A DNA stretch of 19,845 bases from Actinomycetes bacterium (GTDB lineage Bacteria > Actinomycetota > Actinomycetes > S36-B12 > GCA-2699445): positions 1 through 19,845 of the forward strand of contig JAHZKU010000232.1 of NCBI GenBank assembly GCA_022600255.1, written 5' to 3'. The notes under the pieces were generated by a model. It had not been told where the DNA came from, did not search any database, and saw only the letters and a list, made by a program, of their open reading frames with translations. A program made the translations under genes and the position numbers. Shown here piece after piece: positions 1-7,578 of the stretch. How positions within the stretch are numbered: the first letter of the stretch is position 1; every line of letters begins with the position of its first letter.

Positions 1-340
1 CGACCTCATCGTTCGTCAGTTGTTGTGCGGCGACCTGCAGCGGGTCTTGCCCCTCAGCCACCAAGCCTCGTTTGACACAGTCCGCCACGTTGGTGAGTTT
101 CACTCGAGAGTTACCGATCGGGCTGCCACCAAACTTGTGCAGCTCACCGGCCATCGCCCGGGCATCTTGGTCAACCACGATCGAGTTACCAAGGAGCAAC
201 CCTTGATAGCCATCAACGTAGGCGATCAGCTCTACATCCGGGTGCAACTGGGTGTAGCGGGCGATCAATCCACCAACGGCGGTGGAAAGGCAGGGTGCAA
301 GGCCTCCGGCGGTGAGCATGGCAACTTTTCGTACGGTCAT
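1..340 (-). CDS. 6-phosphofructokinase, probably pyrophosphate-dependent (5' part only)
   Basis: This gene encodes the first 113 residues of a phosphofructokinase-family enzyme, which phosphorylates fructose 6-phosphate in glycolysis; the rest lies beyond the left edge of the window. The start MTVRKVAMLTAGGLAPCLST carries the glycine-rich donor-binding loop of the family (GGLAPC, about residues 12-17). GGSPIGNSRVKLTN (residues 71-84) and the following DCVKRGLVAEGQDPL are typical, from memory of the family, of the pyrophosphate-using clade rather than the ATP-PfkA clade. The GGDD versus GGDG position that would settle PPi or ATP use is off the window. ATG at 338-340 was chosen because the protein then begins just before the conserved beta strand; the upstream ribosome site is weak. 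The gene is divergent from the tRNA-Ser gene. Confidence 0.8.
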   Translation of the reverse strand, partial: MTVRKVAMLTAGGLAPCLSTAVGGLIARYTQLHPDVELIAYVDGYQGLLLGNSIVVDQDARAMAGELHKFGGSPIGNSRVKLTNVADCVKRGLVAEGQDPLQVAAQQLTNDEV

Positions 341-519
341 TGCCACAGCCTATTGATTCTTGGGCTAACGTGCACGGTCAGCCTCTAGACCCACTTGGCG
401 ATCTCAGCCTCGGCCACTACCGTGACCGATCGGCTGCTGTCGGTTGCTGGGTGCCCGGTTGGGTGCGACCTCACTGAGCGGGTACGGTAGAGGCGCATTG
501 GGTGGGCGCACAACCCACT
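341..519. other. Intergenic region between the phosphofructokinase gene and tRNA-Ser
   Basis: This 179-bp divergent gap should hold promoters for both neighbours. Apart from the candidate tRNA promoter listed separately, nothing convincing is seen in it. Confidence 0.5.
459..488 (+). promoter_or_regulatory. Candidate promoter of tRNA-Ser
   Basis: A possible -35 box TTGGGT (459-464) is followed after 18 bp by TACGGT (483-488), a TAnnnT-type -10 box common in actinobacteria. Transcription would start about 25 nt before the tRNA. The call rests on pattern and position only. Confidence 0.35.
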
Positions 520-606
520 GGTGAGGTGTCCGAGTGGCCGAAGGATCTGGTCTTGAAAACCAGCGTACGTTCGCGCGTACCGTGGGTTCGAATCCCACCC
601 TCACCG
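520..606 (+). tRNA. tRNA-Ser, anticodon TGA
   Basis: The sequence folds into a class II tRNA. The acceptor stem is GGTGAGG (520-526) with CCTCACC (599-605), followed by discriminator G606. The anticodon stem CTGGT/ACCAG (547-551/559-563) encloses loop CTTGAAA, giving anticodon TGA at 554-556, which reads UCA and other UCN serine codons. The long variable arm pairs GTACG with CGTAC, as expected for serine tRNAs. The T arm is GTGGG-TTCGAAT-CCCAC. The 3' CCA is not encoded (GCA follows), so it would be added after transcription. Confidence 0.97.
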
Positions 607-882
607 CATTTTTCCGAGTGCACAGGTTGGCACAGCAACTAAGCGATCGGATGGCCCCTGAGGTCTACTTGGTTGACTCCCTGCGATGCCACTCGGTTGT
701 CCAACTCTTGGGTCGTTGGTTCGGGCTGGCCCCGTCGGACGCTACCCCTGCGTCAGATGATGTTACTGAATAAGGTTCCCAGGACTCCCTGTTGGACTGC
801 GCTGGCCTGTGGACAGCTTTCGATCTTGTCGCTGCTCTGAGGTAGCGTCGGCTCATTGTCCGGCAGCGAAAGGTGGCACCGA
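607..882. other. Intergenic region between tRNA-Ser and recQ
   Basis: About 276 bp with no supported gene. A weak T-rich stretch (610-614) follows the tRNA. The recQ promoter must lie here, but no clear -35/-10 pair stands out. The reading frames crossing this stretch overlap the tRNA or the recQ start and show no family resemblance. Confidence 0.5.
869..876 (+). promoter_or_regulatory. Ribosome binding site of recQ
   Basis: AAAGGTGG lies 6 nt before GTG at 883. It supports that start over the upstream TTG at 856, which has no such site. Confidence 0.6.
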
Positions 883-2961
883 GTGAACACACAGGCAGCC
901 TCGGCACCTCCTGTAGGAGCGGCTGCCGAAACGCTAGCGCAAACCTTGGCGGCGCTGGCTGGTCCTGATCTGTCACCTCGGCCCGGTCAGTTGGAAGCTG
1001 TTGCCGCGCTCATCGAGCAACGCCAGCGGGTGCTCGTTGTTCAAGCCACGGGTTGGGGCAAGAGCTTGGTGTACTGGGCGGCGACGCGCGCGTTACGCGC
1101 GAATGGAGCCGGTCCAACGATCGTCATCTCCCCACTGCTCGCGTTGATGCGTGACCAGATTCAAGCTGCCGCCGACGTTGGCCTGACTGCAGTGACCGTC
1201 AACTCATCCAACCAGGACGACTGGGATGCGATCTTTGCACAGCTACGCGCCGACGAAGTCGACGTGCTGTTGGTGTCACCAGAGCGGCTGGCAAACCCGA
1301 AATTCGCCGATCAGGCATTGCCGTTGCTGGCTAATGCCGGCCTGTTGGTGATCGACGAGGCGCACTGCATTAGCGACTGGTCAGACTTTCGAGCGGACTA
1401 TCAACGGATCGCTCGCCTGCTCCTGAGGCTGGCTCCCAACACGCCAGTCTTGGCAACAACGGCAACAGCAAACCAACGCGTCACCACTGATGTGGCCGCG
1501 CAGTTGGGCGACGACACCTTGGTCTTGCGTGGGCCGTTGACCCGCAAGTCGTTGCAGCTTGCGGTGGTCCCCGGCTTGGACGGAATCCAGCGGTACGCCT
1601 GGGTGGCTCAAGCGCTGGCTGACCTGTCCGGCAGTGGAATCATCTATTGCCTAACCGTGGCTGCGGCCGAAAGCTTGGCGGAATTCCTGATCGAACAAGG
1701 CCACCAGGTGGTGGCTTACACCGGCCAGACCGAGCCAGAGGTGCGTCACCGGATCGAAGACCAGCTGCGGAACAACCAGGTCAAGGCCGTGGTGGCGACA
1801 AGCGCTTTGGGAATGGGGTATGACAAGAAGGACCTTGGTTTTGTCCTGAACGTTGGGAGCCCGGCGTCTCCGGTCTCCTACTATCAACAAGTGGGCCGGG
1901 CCGGGCGAGCCATCGACCAAGCCTATGGCGTGCTGCTGCCGGCCGGACAGGCCGATGAACGGATCTGGAACTATTTCGCAACGGCGACGATCCCCGATCC
2001 AGAGGTTGCGGCGAACATTCAGGCGGCCCTAGCCGATGGCCCGAAGTCGATCGCTGAGTTGGAAGCCATCACGGCCGCACGCCGCGGGCGGCTGGAACTT
2101 CTCCTGAAACAAATGCGAGTGGATGAAGCGGTAGACCGGCAAGGGAGCAAATGGGCCAGTACTGGGTCCAGTTGGCAGTATCAGACGGCCAAATACAACG
2201 CCTTGATCAAGGTGCGGGCCGCCGAAGCCGATTTGATGCGTCAGTACGCTGCGGGGCACGGGTGCCTCATGTCGATTTTGGTCTCGGCGCTTGACGATCC
2301 AGACCCTAAACCGTGCGGGAAGTGCTCGGTGTGTACCGGACAATTGCCCGCGCCCGGACAGGTCCCTGGCCAAGACCACACGGCAGCTGCAGCAGAGTTC
2401 CTACGCAGGCGGACAAGGCTCGTAGAACCACGCAAGCTGTGGCCCAAGGGCGTTGCACGCAAAGGGCGGATCACACCACCGCTCGCACAAGGACGAGCCG
2501 TCGCATTTGCTGACGACGATGGCTACGCCGATCTCATCGCCGAGGTTGCCAGCCCAGACGCACCCGCAAGTGCCGACATGGGGTCCGCCGTGATTGCCAT
2601 GCTGCACCGGTGGCGGCCCGCACGACCAGCAGCAATCGTTCCAGTGTCAACGGGGCGCAATCCGAGACGACTGGCCTCGCTAGTGGCCGAGCTCAGCGGC
2701 CAACTGAACGTGCCGGCCGCCCATGCCTTCGAGTGGGACGGCGGCCTGGTGCCGGACAGTGTTTCGTCGTCCGCCCACGTGGCCCATGTCGAACAGCATC
2801 TTCGGTTCGATCCAACGGTGGCCGACCTATTCTCGGGCCAGCCCGTGCTGATGGTGACTGAGTCCGCGCGTACTCGATGGACTTTGACGGTGGCAGGCGC
2901 CCTGCTAACGGAAGCAGGTGCCACATCCGCCGTGCCGCTAGTCATCCACCTACAGCCGTGA
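883..2961 (+). CDS. recQ: ATP-dependent DNA helicase RecQ with C-terminal phosphoribosyltransferase-like domain
   Basis: This is a 3'-to-5' superfamily 2 DNA helicase acting in recombination and repair. Numbered from the GTG start, the protein has 692 residues. Walker A is QATGWGKS (54-61), motif II is DEAHCISDW (from 158), motif III is TATAN, and motif VI is QVGRAGR (336-342). Four cysteines fit the RecQ zinc site: C461 in GHGC, then C478, C481 and C484 in CGKCSVC. The last roughly 120 residues resemble the phosphoribosyltransferase fold found at the end of many actinobacterial RecQ proteins, but the loop that is usually VLLVDD reads VLMVTES. GTG at 883 was preferred because AAAGGTGG (869-876) sits at good ribosome-site spacing; an in-frame TTG at 856 would add nine residues. 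The gene stands alone and converges on the hydrolase gene. Confidence 0.95.
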   Translation: MNTQAASAPPVGAAAETLAQTLAALAGPDLSPRPGQLEAVAALIEQRQRVLVVQATGWGKSLVYWAATRALRANGAGPTIVISPLLALMRDQIQAAADVGLTAVTVNSSNQDDWDAIFAQLRADEVDVLLVSPERLANPKFADQALPLLANAGLLVIDEAHCISDWSDFRADYQRIARLLLRLAPNTPVLATTATANQRVTTDVAAQLGDDTLVLRGPLTRKSLQLAVVPGLDGIQRYAWVAQALADLSGSGIIYCLTVAAAESLAEFLIEQGHQVVAYTGQTEPEVRHRIEDQLRNNQVKAVVATSALGMGYDKKDLGFVLNVGSPASPVSYYQQVGRAGRAIDQAYGVLLPAGQADERIWNYFATATIPDPEVAANIQAALADGPKSIAELEAITAARRGRLELLLKQMRVDEAVDRQGSKWASTGSSWQYQTAKYNALIKVRAAEADLMRQYAAGHGCLMSILVSALDDPDPKPCGKCSVCTGQLPAPGQVPGQDHTAAAAEFLRRRTRLVEPRKLWPKGVARKGRITPPLAQGRAVAFADDDGYADLIAEVASPDAPASADMGSAVIAMLHRWRPARPAAIVPVSTGRNPRRLASLVAELSGQLNVPAAHAFEWDGGLVPDSVSSSAHVAHVEQHLRFDPTVADLFSGQPVLMVTESARTRWTLTVAGALLTEAGATSAVPLVIHLQP

Positions 2962-3045
2962 GTCCGTGACACCCTGCCGCATCGGCGCAAACCGCCAACC
3001 ACTGCTGCGGCTCCACGCTGCTACCGGCGACCGACGAAGAACGTC

Positions 3046-3071
3046 TCGGGCCTCGGCCTTAGCTGGCCCGA
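3046..3071. terminator. Candidate bidirectional terminator hairpin
   Basis: TCGGGCC (3046-3052) pairs perfectly with GGCCCGA (3065-3071) across a 12-nt loop, at the point where recQ and the hydrolase gene converge. The hairpin overlaps the hydrolase stop codon (3059-3061). There is no T tract on either side, so termination is inferred from position and stem only. Confidence 0.4.
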
Positions 3072-3940
3072 CCGGCTACTTCGGCTATCTCCGACACGAA
3101 CGTCGGCACCAGTGGACGCGGCAAGTCGTGGGCCATCCCCGAAAACCCGACAAACTTGGCACCTGGGATCACCTCGGCCAACGCTAGGCCGCCGCTCGGG
3201 TTGATCAATGGATCGGCCAAACCGTGCATGACCAGAGTCGGCTTCGCAACCTTTCCGAGTTGCTTTGTGCGGTTCGGCTGCACAACGGCGGCCGTGAGCT
3301 GACGCAGCCGTCCCTCGGGGTTGAAGCCGCGATCGAAGCTCAGACTGACCATTCTTCGCAACTCTGCCTGGTCGATGGGATACCCAGGCGAGGAGATCTC
3401 GGTGAATACCGCGACCGTGGCAGCAATGGCGGCCGCCCGATCCGGGATGTCGCGCGATTTCATGAGTTGACGAGCCAGGGCTGGTTTGGGCCGCCCAACG
3501 CGCTTGGATCCCGTGGACGTCATCATCAACGACATACTCATGACTCGATCCGGGTGGGCTAGGACCACAGTTTGCGCGATGAACCCACCCAAACTGGCCC
3601 CAACGACATGAGCTTGGTCGATTCCCAGCGCGTCGAGCAGTCCCACAGCGTCATCAGCCATGTCAGACATTCGGTAGACCGGCTGCTCCCGGCCGAGCGC
3701 CACCTTTGCCAACGATGGCGCTGAACCGGTGATCCACGTGGATTCGCCGACATCCCGATTGTCGTATCGCACGACGTGATAGCCCAACCCCGCGAGTGCC
3801 TGACACATCGGCTCGGGCCAGGCGATCATCTGAGTACCGAGACCCATGATCAGCAAGATGGTTGGTTGCGCAGGATCACCGAAGGACTGGTAAGCGAGTT
3901 CGATGCCATTAGCGGATACACGTTGGGTCTGCGGCAGCAT
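3059..3940 (-). CDS. Alpha/beta-fold hydrolase
   Basis: A soluble serine hydrolase of 293 residues, the usual length for single-domain alpha/beta hydrolases. The nucleophile elbow is GASLGG (Ser116). The acid is probably Asp243 in GLADPLI and the base His271 in GMAHDLP. The MGLG segment near residue 33 fits the oxyanion-hole loop. The DNRDVGES segment is common in the branch that includes RdmC-like methyl esterases and many uncharacterised esterases, so the substrate cannot be read from sequence. ATG at 3940 was chosen over an in-frame TTG at 3943; a GGATGGG-like stretch lies upstream. It follows the lipoprotein gene after 68 bp on the same strand and could be read through from that operon or have its own promoter. 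Confidence 0.9.
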   Translation of the reverse strand: MLPQTQRVSANGIELAYQSFGDPAQPTILLIMGLGTQMIAWPEPMCQALAGLGYHVVRYDNRDVGESTWITGSAPSLAKVALGREQPVYRMSDMADDAVGLLDALGIDQAHVVGASLGGFIAQTVVLAHPDRVMSMSLMMTSTGSKRVGRPKPALARQLMKSRDIPDRAAAIAATVAVFTEISSPGYPIDQAELRRMVSLSFDRGFNPEGRLRQLTAAVVQPNRTKQLGKVAKPTLVMHGLADPLINPSGGLALAEVIPGAKFVGFSGMAHDLPRPLVPTFVSEIAEVAGRAS

Positions 3941-4008
3941 CAACCCATCCTATGGCCCTCATGCCGTTGAATCTCCCGATCAGCCAGCACTCTTGGCCAA
4001 CCGGAGGC

Positions 4009-4641
4009 TTAGCCGTTCTTGGCGATCAGTTCGCGATAGTCCACAAACGTGACAGGTCGGTTCACTAGGCGGCCATCAGGCAACGGGACGCCCACGGGCG
4101 TCCCGTCGTCACTCACGAATAGCACAGATTGATCTGTGCTATCGGTCAGCGTAATGACAACTTGGCCCAATACCAGCAGTTGCTCCTGACTGGGCAGACT
4201 TCCGAACTCTTCGGAAACAACGACAGGAAGCTGCCTAGGATCGGACGGCGCAACTGGTACGCCATCCGCCTCGGCGGTAATCACCAAGGGGACATCGGGC
4301 ACCACAGAGTTGACCGCCGTGCGCAAACCCGCATCCAACTCCACCTGCGTCGGCCCGGCCTCCAACGCATCGAGTTTTTGCTGCGGCCCCATCGCCTCGT
4401 CGGTGCGGCGATCCACCGGCACCAACTCACCCTCTCGTACGAACCACAGCGGGACGAAACGGGTGGCCGTCGACTCGGTAGGAACCGGGGTCGGGGAGCC
4501 GATCTCCTGCGTGGCGACCGCAGGCAGTGCGCGCGGGTTGGATTCCACGCTTACGCCACACGCTGTCGCCGCCAGCGCGACGAACACGACGCCGATCCCC
4601 CCAGTCAGCAACCGCCGCAACAGGCCTGATTCAGTTCGCAT
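4009..4641 (-). CDS. GerMN-domain lipoprotein (LpqB-like N-terminal type, short)
   Basis: A 210-residue predicted lipoprotein. The N terminus has two arginines, a hydrophobic stretch (about 11-27) and a lipobox ending at Cys28 (LAATAC), so it should be anchored on the outer face of the membrane. Residues about 60-205 resemble a GerMN domain: a VPLWFVREGELVPV strand, a helix with QQKLDALEAGPT, and a VITLTD...VLFVSDDGTPVGVPLPDG end. It starts inside the sensor-kinase gene (11-nt overlap), so the two are translationally coupled. The order regulator-kinase-GerMN lipoprotein matches mtrA-mtrB-lpqB, where LpqB modulates the kinase; LpqB is much longer, with a beta-propeller that is absent here. A role as accessory to this kinase is inference. 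The 3' half carries two perfect 24-bp palindromes. Confidence 0.8.
   Translation of the reverse strand: MRTESGLLRRLLTGGIGVVFVALAATACGVSVESNPRALPAVATQEIGSPTPVPTESTATRFVPLWFVREGELVPVDRRTDEAMGPQQKLDALEAGPTQVELDAGLRTAVNSVVPDVPLVITAEADGVPVAPSDPRQLPVVVSEEFGSLPSQEQLLVLGQVVITLTDSTDQSVLFVSDDGTPVGVPLPDGRLVNRPVTFVDYRELIAKNG
4083..4106. repeat. 24-bp perfect palindrome inside the lipoprotein gene (copy 1)
   Basis: The 11-bp arms ACGGGACGCCC (4083-4093) and GGGCGTCCCGT (4096-4106) are perfect reverse complements around the 2-bp centre AC. It lies in coding sequence for the DDGTPVGVP part of the lipoprotein. Confidence 0.85.
4119..4142. repeat. 24-bp perfect palindrome inside the lipoprotein gene (copy 2)
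   Basis: The 11-bp arms ATAGCACAGAT (4119-4129) and ATCTGTGCTAT (4132-4142) are perfect reverse complements around the centre TG. It has the same size and geometry as the palindrome at 4083-4106 but a different sequence, and lies 12 bp away. Confidence 0.85.
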
Positions 4642-5980
4642 CGATCCCCCTCAAGAGTGTCACGACAAACCGCGCACCACCTTGCGGTGAACGCTCGATA
4701 GAGACTTCTCCACCGAGCAGTCGCACCTGTTCCCTCACAATTGCTAGGCCCAGACCCGCACCGTCTTTGCCCCCGGACTCACCTCGGGTGAAGGGTTCAA
4801 AGATCTGCGCAGCTAACTCCTGGCTGACTCCTGGACCGGCATCGTCAACCATGAGACGAACCGTCTCTGGCCCACGTTCCACGGTGATCGCGACCACACC
4901 GCCTCCGTGCCGCTCGGCGTTCTCGATGAGGTTCGCCACGATCCGTTCAAGTCGGCGCGGATCGGTAGCGATCCGGACATGTTCACCCTGCAGCATCGAG
5001 CGACTAAGGCCACGGTTGCTGAGAAGGTCGCCCACGATCAAGGACACGTCGGTGGTCTCATTCTGAACAATCTCATCGCCACCGATGCGTGAAATCTCGA
5101 GCAGATCCAAGACCATGGCCGTGAACCGCCGCACTTGACTCACCAGGCCAGAAACCAGCGCCGCTTCCTTCTCTGGCATCCGGTCGCGACGCTCTTCGAG
5201 TAACTCAGCTAGCCCTTGGATTCCAGTGAGTGGGGAACGCAATTCGTGCGACACGTTGCCGGAGAAGCGCCGCTCCCGCTCAATCCGATCCTCCACGGCT
5301 TCCGCCATTTCGTTAAACGCCTCGGAGATGGCCTGCAAATCTGGGTCTTGGCCCACTTCCACTCGAGTTGCCAAATCACCGGCGGTAATCGAGCGCGCGC
5401 CTTCACCCAGTTCCCGCAGCGGTCGCAACAGGCGGTGCCCTGAGTAGCGACCCACCAATCCACCCAGGATCAGCGCCAAGATCGATGCGATGGTCAGCAC
5501 CCAGCTCAGAATTGTCAGGGTTTGTTCCAAGTCGGCGAAGGAAAACGTCTCCACAAAGAACCCACCGGTGGTGGGAATGGCGACCCCAAGGAAGGTGGAT
5601 CCTTGCACCGAGAACCGCTGCCAGGCCCCCTCAGTGGCGGCCTCCGCTAAGAGTTCTTGGGGGAGATCACTGGGAGAGACCGTGACGTTGTTGGAGAACC
5701 ACTCCCCATCCACGTTCAGCAGGGCTTGGGAGTCCGTGGTCGTTGGCACGTCGGCCAATGCCGCCGCGGGATCTTTGCCGTCCTCCAAGGCCGCGTCCAC
5801 CACACGCGCATCGATCAGCGTGCGATTCAACGCGATGGTTTCCCGCTCCTGCACCAAGTAGATGCGCGCAAAAGTGTAGGTAGCCCCGGAAATGGCCAGG
5901 GCAACGACAAGGCTGATCAGCGCGAACCCGGCGGTGACTCGGTCGGTCAGACCGGGGCGGCGTTTAAAAAGGCTGACCAT
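4631..5980 (-). CDS. Two-component sensor histidine kinase
   Basis: A 449-residue membrane kinase that should phosphorylate the regulator encoded just upstream. It has a first membrane segment (about 16-38), an extracytoplasmic sensor region of about 110 residues, a second membrane segment (about 153-178), and a HAMP linker (about 180-232). The H box is NVSHELRSPLTG with phospho-acceptor His245. The catalytic domain shows an N box (NLIENAERHG, Asn354), a G1 box (DDAGPGV, 379-385) and a G2 box (GAGLGLAIV, from 407). The sensor region gives no clue to the signal. The gene begins 29 nt after the regulator stop, and its end overlaps the lipoprotein start by 11 nt. The layout resembles MtrB, but the sequence does not identify it as MtrB itself. 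Confidence 0.95.
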   Translation of the reverse strand: MVSLFKRRPGLTDRVTAGFALISLVVALAISGATYTFARIYLVQERETIALNRTLIDARVVDAALEDGKDPAAALADVPTTTDSQALLNVDGEWFSNNVTVSPSDLPQELLAEAATEGAWQRFSVQGSTFLGVAIPTTGGFFVETFSFADLEQTLTILSWVLTIASILALILGGLVGRYSGHRLLRPLRELGEGARSITAGDLATRVEVGQDPDLQAISEAFNEMAEAVEDRIERERRFSGNVSHELRSPLTGIQGLAELLEERRDRMPEKEAALVSGLVSQVRRFTAMVLDLLEISRIGGDEIVQNETTDVSLIVGDLLSNRGLSRSMLQGEHVRIATDPRRLERIVANLIENAERHGGGVVAITVERGPETVRLMVDDAGPGVSQELAAQIFEPFTRGESGGKDGAGLGLAIVREQVRLLGGEVSIERSPQGGARFVVTLLRGIDAN

Positions 5981-6009
5981 CCGCCTCAGTGTAATGCGAT
6001 GGCCGCCAG

Positions 6010-6696
6010 CTACGGCTTGAGGCGGTAGCCGAAGCCCCGAACCGTTACCAAGTGCTCAGGTTCCGCGGCATCGATCTCCAGTTTGGAGCGCAATCGATAG
6101 ATCAGGTTGTCCACCACGCGGCCATCCCCAGCGTTCCCGTAACCCCAGACGCGGCGCAGCAAATCGTCGCGACTCAAGATCCGCCCCTTGGCCAGAATCA
6201 GTTCCTGCAATACCCGAAACTCGGTCCGACTGAGGGTGAGCGGATCGCCGTCCTTGAATGCTTCGGCCGTCTCGGGGCGAATCACGATAGGCCCGCAGGA
6301 GATGACGTCTTGTTGCGGTTCGCCGTCCTGAACGGCAATCCTGCGCAACTGCGCCCGGATTCGGGCCCCCAACTCTTTGGGAATGAAGGGCTTCGTCACA
6401 TAATCGTCGGCCCCAGCCTCTAGGCCAGCGACAACGTCATGGCTGTCGGCTTGCGCCGTAACAACAATGATCGGCACCTGGCTGGTGGCGCGCATGGTGC
6501 GCACCACGTCCAATCCGTGGATCCCGGGCAACCGTAGATCTACTAAGGCCACGTCTGGTGTCTCGTCCAAGGAAAGGCTTAAGGCCTGCTCTCCAGTCTC
6601 GGCTTCCGTGACCCGATATCCCTCGTCCTCCAAGTAGGTGCGCAGCACAAGGCGGATTTCTGGTTCGTCTTCGACGATCATTACAGTCTTGGTCAC
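6010..6696 (-). CDS. OmpR/PhoB-family response regulator
   Basis: A cytoplasmic DNA-binding response regulator and first gene of the signalling operon. The receiver domain has the acidic pocket in MIVEDE, the phospho-acceptor Asp in VDLRLPG (Asp53 with this start), the switch Thr in VVTAQ and the conserved Lys in YVTKPF. The winged-helix domain (about residues 130-228) shows LTLSRTEFRVLQELI and a recognition helix near GRVVDNLIYRLRSKLE, and ends in TVRGFGYRL. GTG at 6696 was chosen because it gives the usual MTKTVMIVEDE start and Asp53 spacing; an in-frame GTG at 6711 would add five residues. The GADDYVTKPFIPKEL segment resembles MtrA. The gene follows the hydratase gene on the same strand by about 90 bp and may have its own promoter in that gap. 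Confidence 0.93.
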   Translation of the reverse strand: MTKTVMIVEDEPEIRLVLRTYLEDEGYRVTEAETGEQALSLSLDETPDVALVDLRLPGIHGLDVVRTMRATSQVPIIVVTAQADSHDVVAGLEAGADDYVTKPFIPKELGARIRAQLRRIAVQDGEPQQDVISCGPIVIRPETAEAFKDGDPLTLSRTEFRVLQELILAKGRILSRDDLLRRVWGYGNAGDGRVVDNLIYRLRSKLEIDAAEPEHLVTVRGFGYRLKP

Positions 6697-6738
6697 AGCC
6701 CCATTACACACCCAATTGCGCTCGAATTAGCGATCTTG

Positions 6739-6754
6739 GCCCGTTGCCACGGGC
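6739..6754 (-). terminator. Hairpin after the enoyl-CoA hydratase gene
   Basis: GCCCGT (6739-6744) pairs perfectly with ACGGGC (6749-6754) around a 4-nt loop, in the gap between the hydratase stop and the regulator start. No T run follows in the direction of transcription, so it is only a candidate terminator or transcript-end hairpin. Confidence 0.35.
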
Positions 6755-6786
6755 AAAATCTCTTCGCCGCCACTTCGCGCGACGAT

Positions 6787-7578
6787 CTACTCACTCTCCG
6801 GCGCCCAACTGGGCGTCCGTTTCTGCATGAGTGCGGTCATTCCTTCCGCAGCCTCCGGGGATCCGAAATAGCGCGCGGACATCTCAGCGGTGTAGTCGAA
6901 CGCTGCCGCCCTATCCATTTCCGGCACTCGCCGAATCAGTTCTTTGGTGCCGGCCAGCGCCAACGGTCCACCGAGGGCCAGTGTCTGCACCCAGCTCTCC
7001 ACCTTGGCATTCAAGGCATCCTCGGCGACCACCGCATTGATCATGCCGGCATCCAGGACTCGTTGGGCGGGAACCCGCTCCCCCAACAGGAACAACTCGT
7101 TGGCGTCCGCCCGACCCAGCTTCTGCAAACACACCACCGAGATGACGGCCGGGGCGACCCCCAGCCGGACCTCGCTAAAGGCAAAGCGAACGTGCTCGGC
7201 AGCCACTGCTAGGTCGCAGGCTGCCACCAAACCATTGCCCCCGCCGTAAACGTTGCCCTGCACCTTGGCGATCACGGGCTTGTCCGAATCCTGGATCTGC
7301 GCTAGCAACTCCGCCATCACAACCGGACCACGTTTGGCGAAACCCTCCGGATCCTGCGCTAGGGCCGCCTTCACATCGGCTCCGGCGCTGAACGTGTCAC
7401 CCGTGCCGGTCAACACGATCACTCGGACCTGATCCTGCGTTTGGGCCTGTGCCAAGGCCTGCACCAATAGTTCCATGGACTCAGGATCAAGCGCGTTGCG
7501 CGCCTTGGGCCGATTCATCCGAATCTCGAGCACCGACCCTGTCAGGGCCGAAACAACCTTTGGCTCCCCTTGGCTCAT
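6787..7578 (-). CDS. Enoyl-CoA hydratase/isomerase family protein (LiuC/AtuE type)
   Basis: A 263-residue crotonase-fold enzyme. The oxyanion-hole loops are SAGAD (64-68) and the YGGGNG turn (111-116). The position equal to rat hydratase Glu144 is glycine (GGGNGLVAACD), whereas the second acid is kept as Glu136 in FSEVRLGVAPAVIS. From memory, SEVRLG.APAVIS is typical of 3-methylglutaconyl-CoA and isohexenylglutaconyl-CoA hydratases (LiuC, AtuE), which fits the carboxylase in the same block. It would hydrate the glutaconyl-CoA product to a 3-hydroxy-3-methylglutaryl-type CoA ester. Its ATG overlaps the acyl-CoA dehydrogenase stop as ATGA (7575-7578), so the two are co-translated. The exact chain length of the substrate is not readable. 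Confidence 0.88.
   Translation of the reverse strand: MSQGEPKVVSALTGSVLEIRMNRPKARNALDPESMELLVQALAQAQTQDQVRVIVLTGTGDTFSAGADVKAALAQDPEGFAKRGPVVMAELLAQIQDSDKPVIAKVQGNVYGGGNGLVAACDLAVAAEHVRFAFSEVRLGVAPAVISVVCLQKLGRADANELFLLGERVPAQRVLDAGMINAVVAEDALNAKVESWVQTLALGGPLALAGTKELIRRVPEMDRAAAFDYTAEMSARYFGSPEAAEGMTALMQKRTPSWAPESE

Noticed and set aside
20..388. Plus-strand 122-codon open frame at the left edge
   Set aside because: It lies opposite the phosphofructokinase gene, whose minus-strand translation shows clear family motifs; the plus frame shows none.
534..773. 79-codon plus-strand frame
   Set aside because: It starts inside the tRNA-Ser gene and has no recognisable product.
1087..1101. CGCGCGT-T-ACGCGCG inverted repeat in recQ
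   Set aside because: It is a short, GC-simple palindrome encoding normal helicase residues, expected by chance in GC-rich coding DNA.
4527..5066. 179-codon plus-strand frame
   Set aside because: It is antisense to the lipoprotein and kinase genes, with Arg/Ser/Pro-rich composition typical of a shadow frame.
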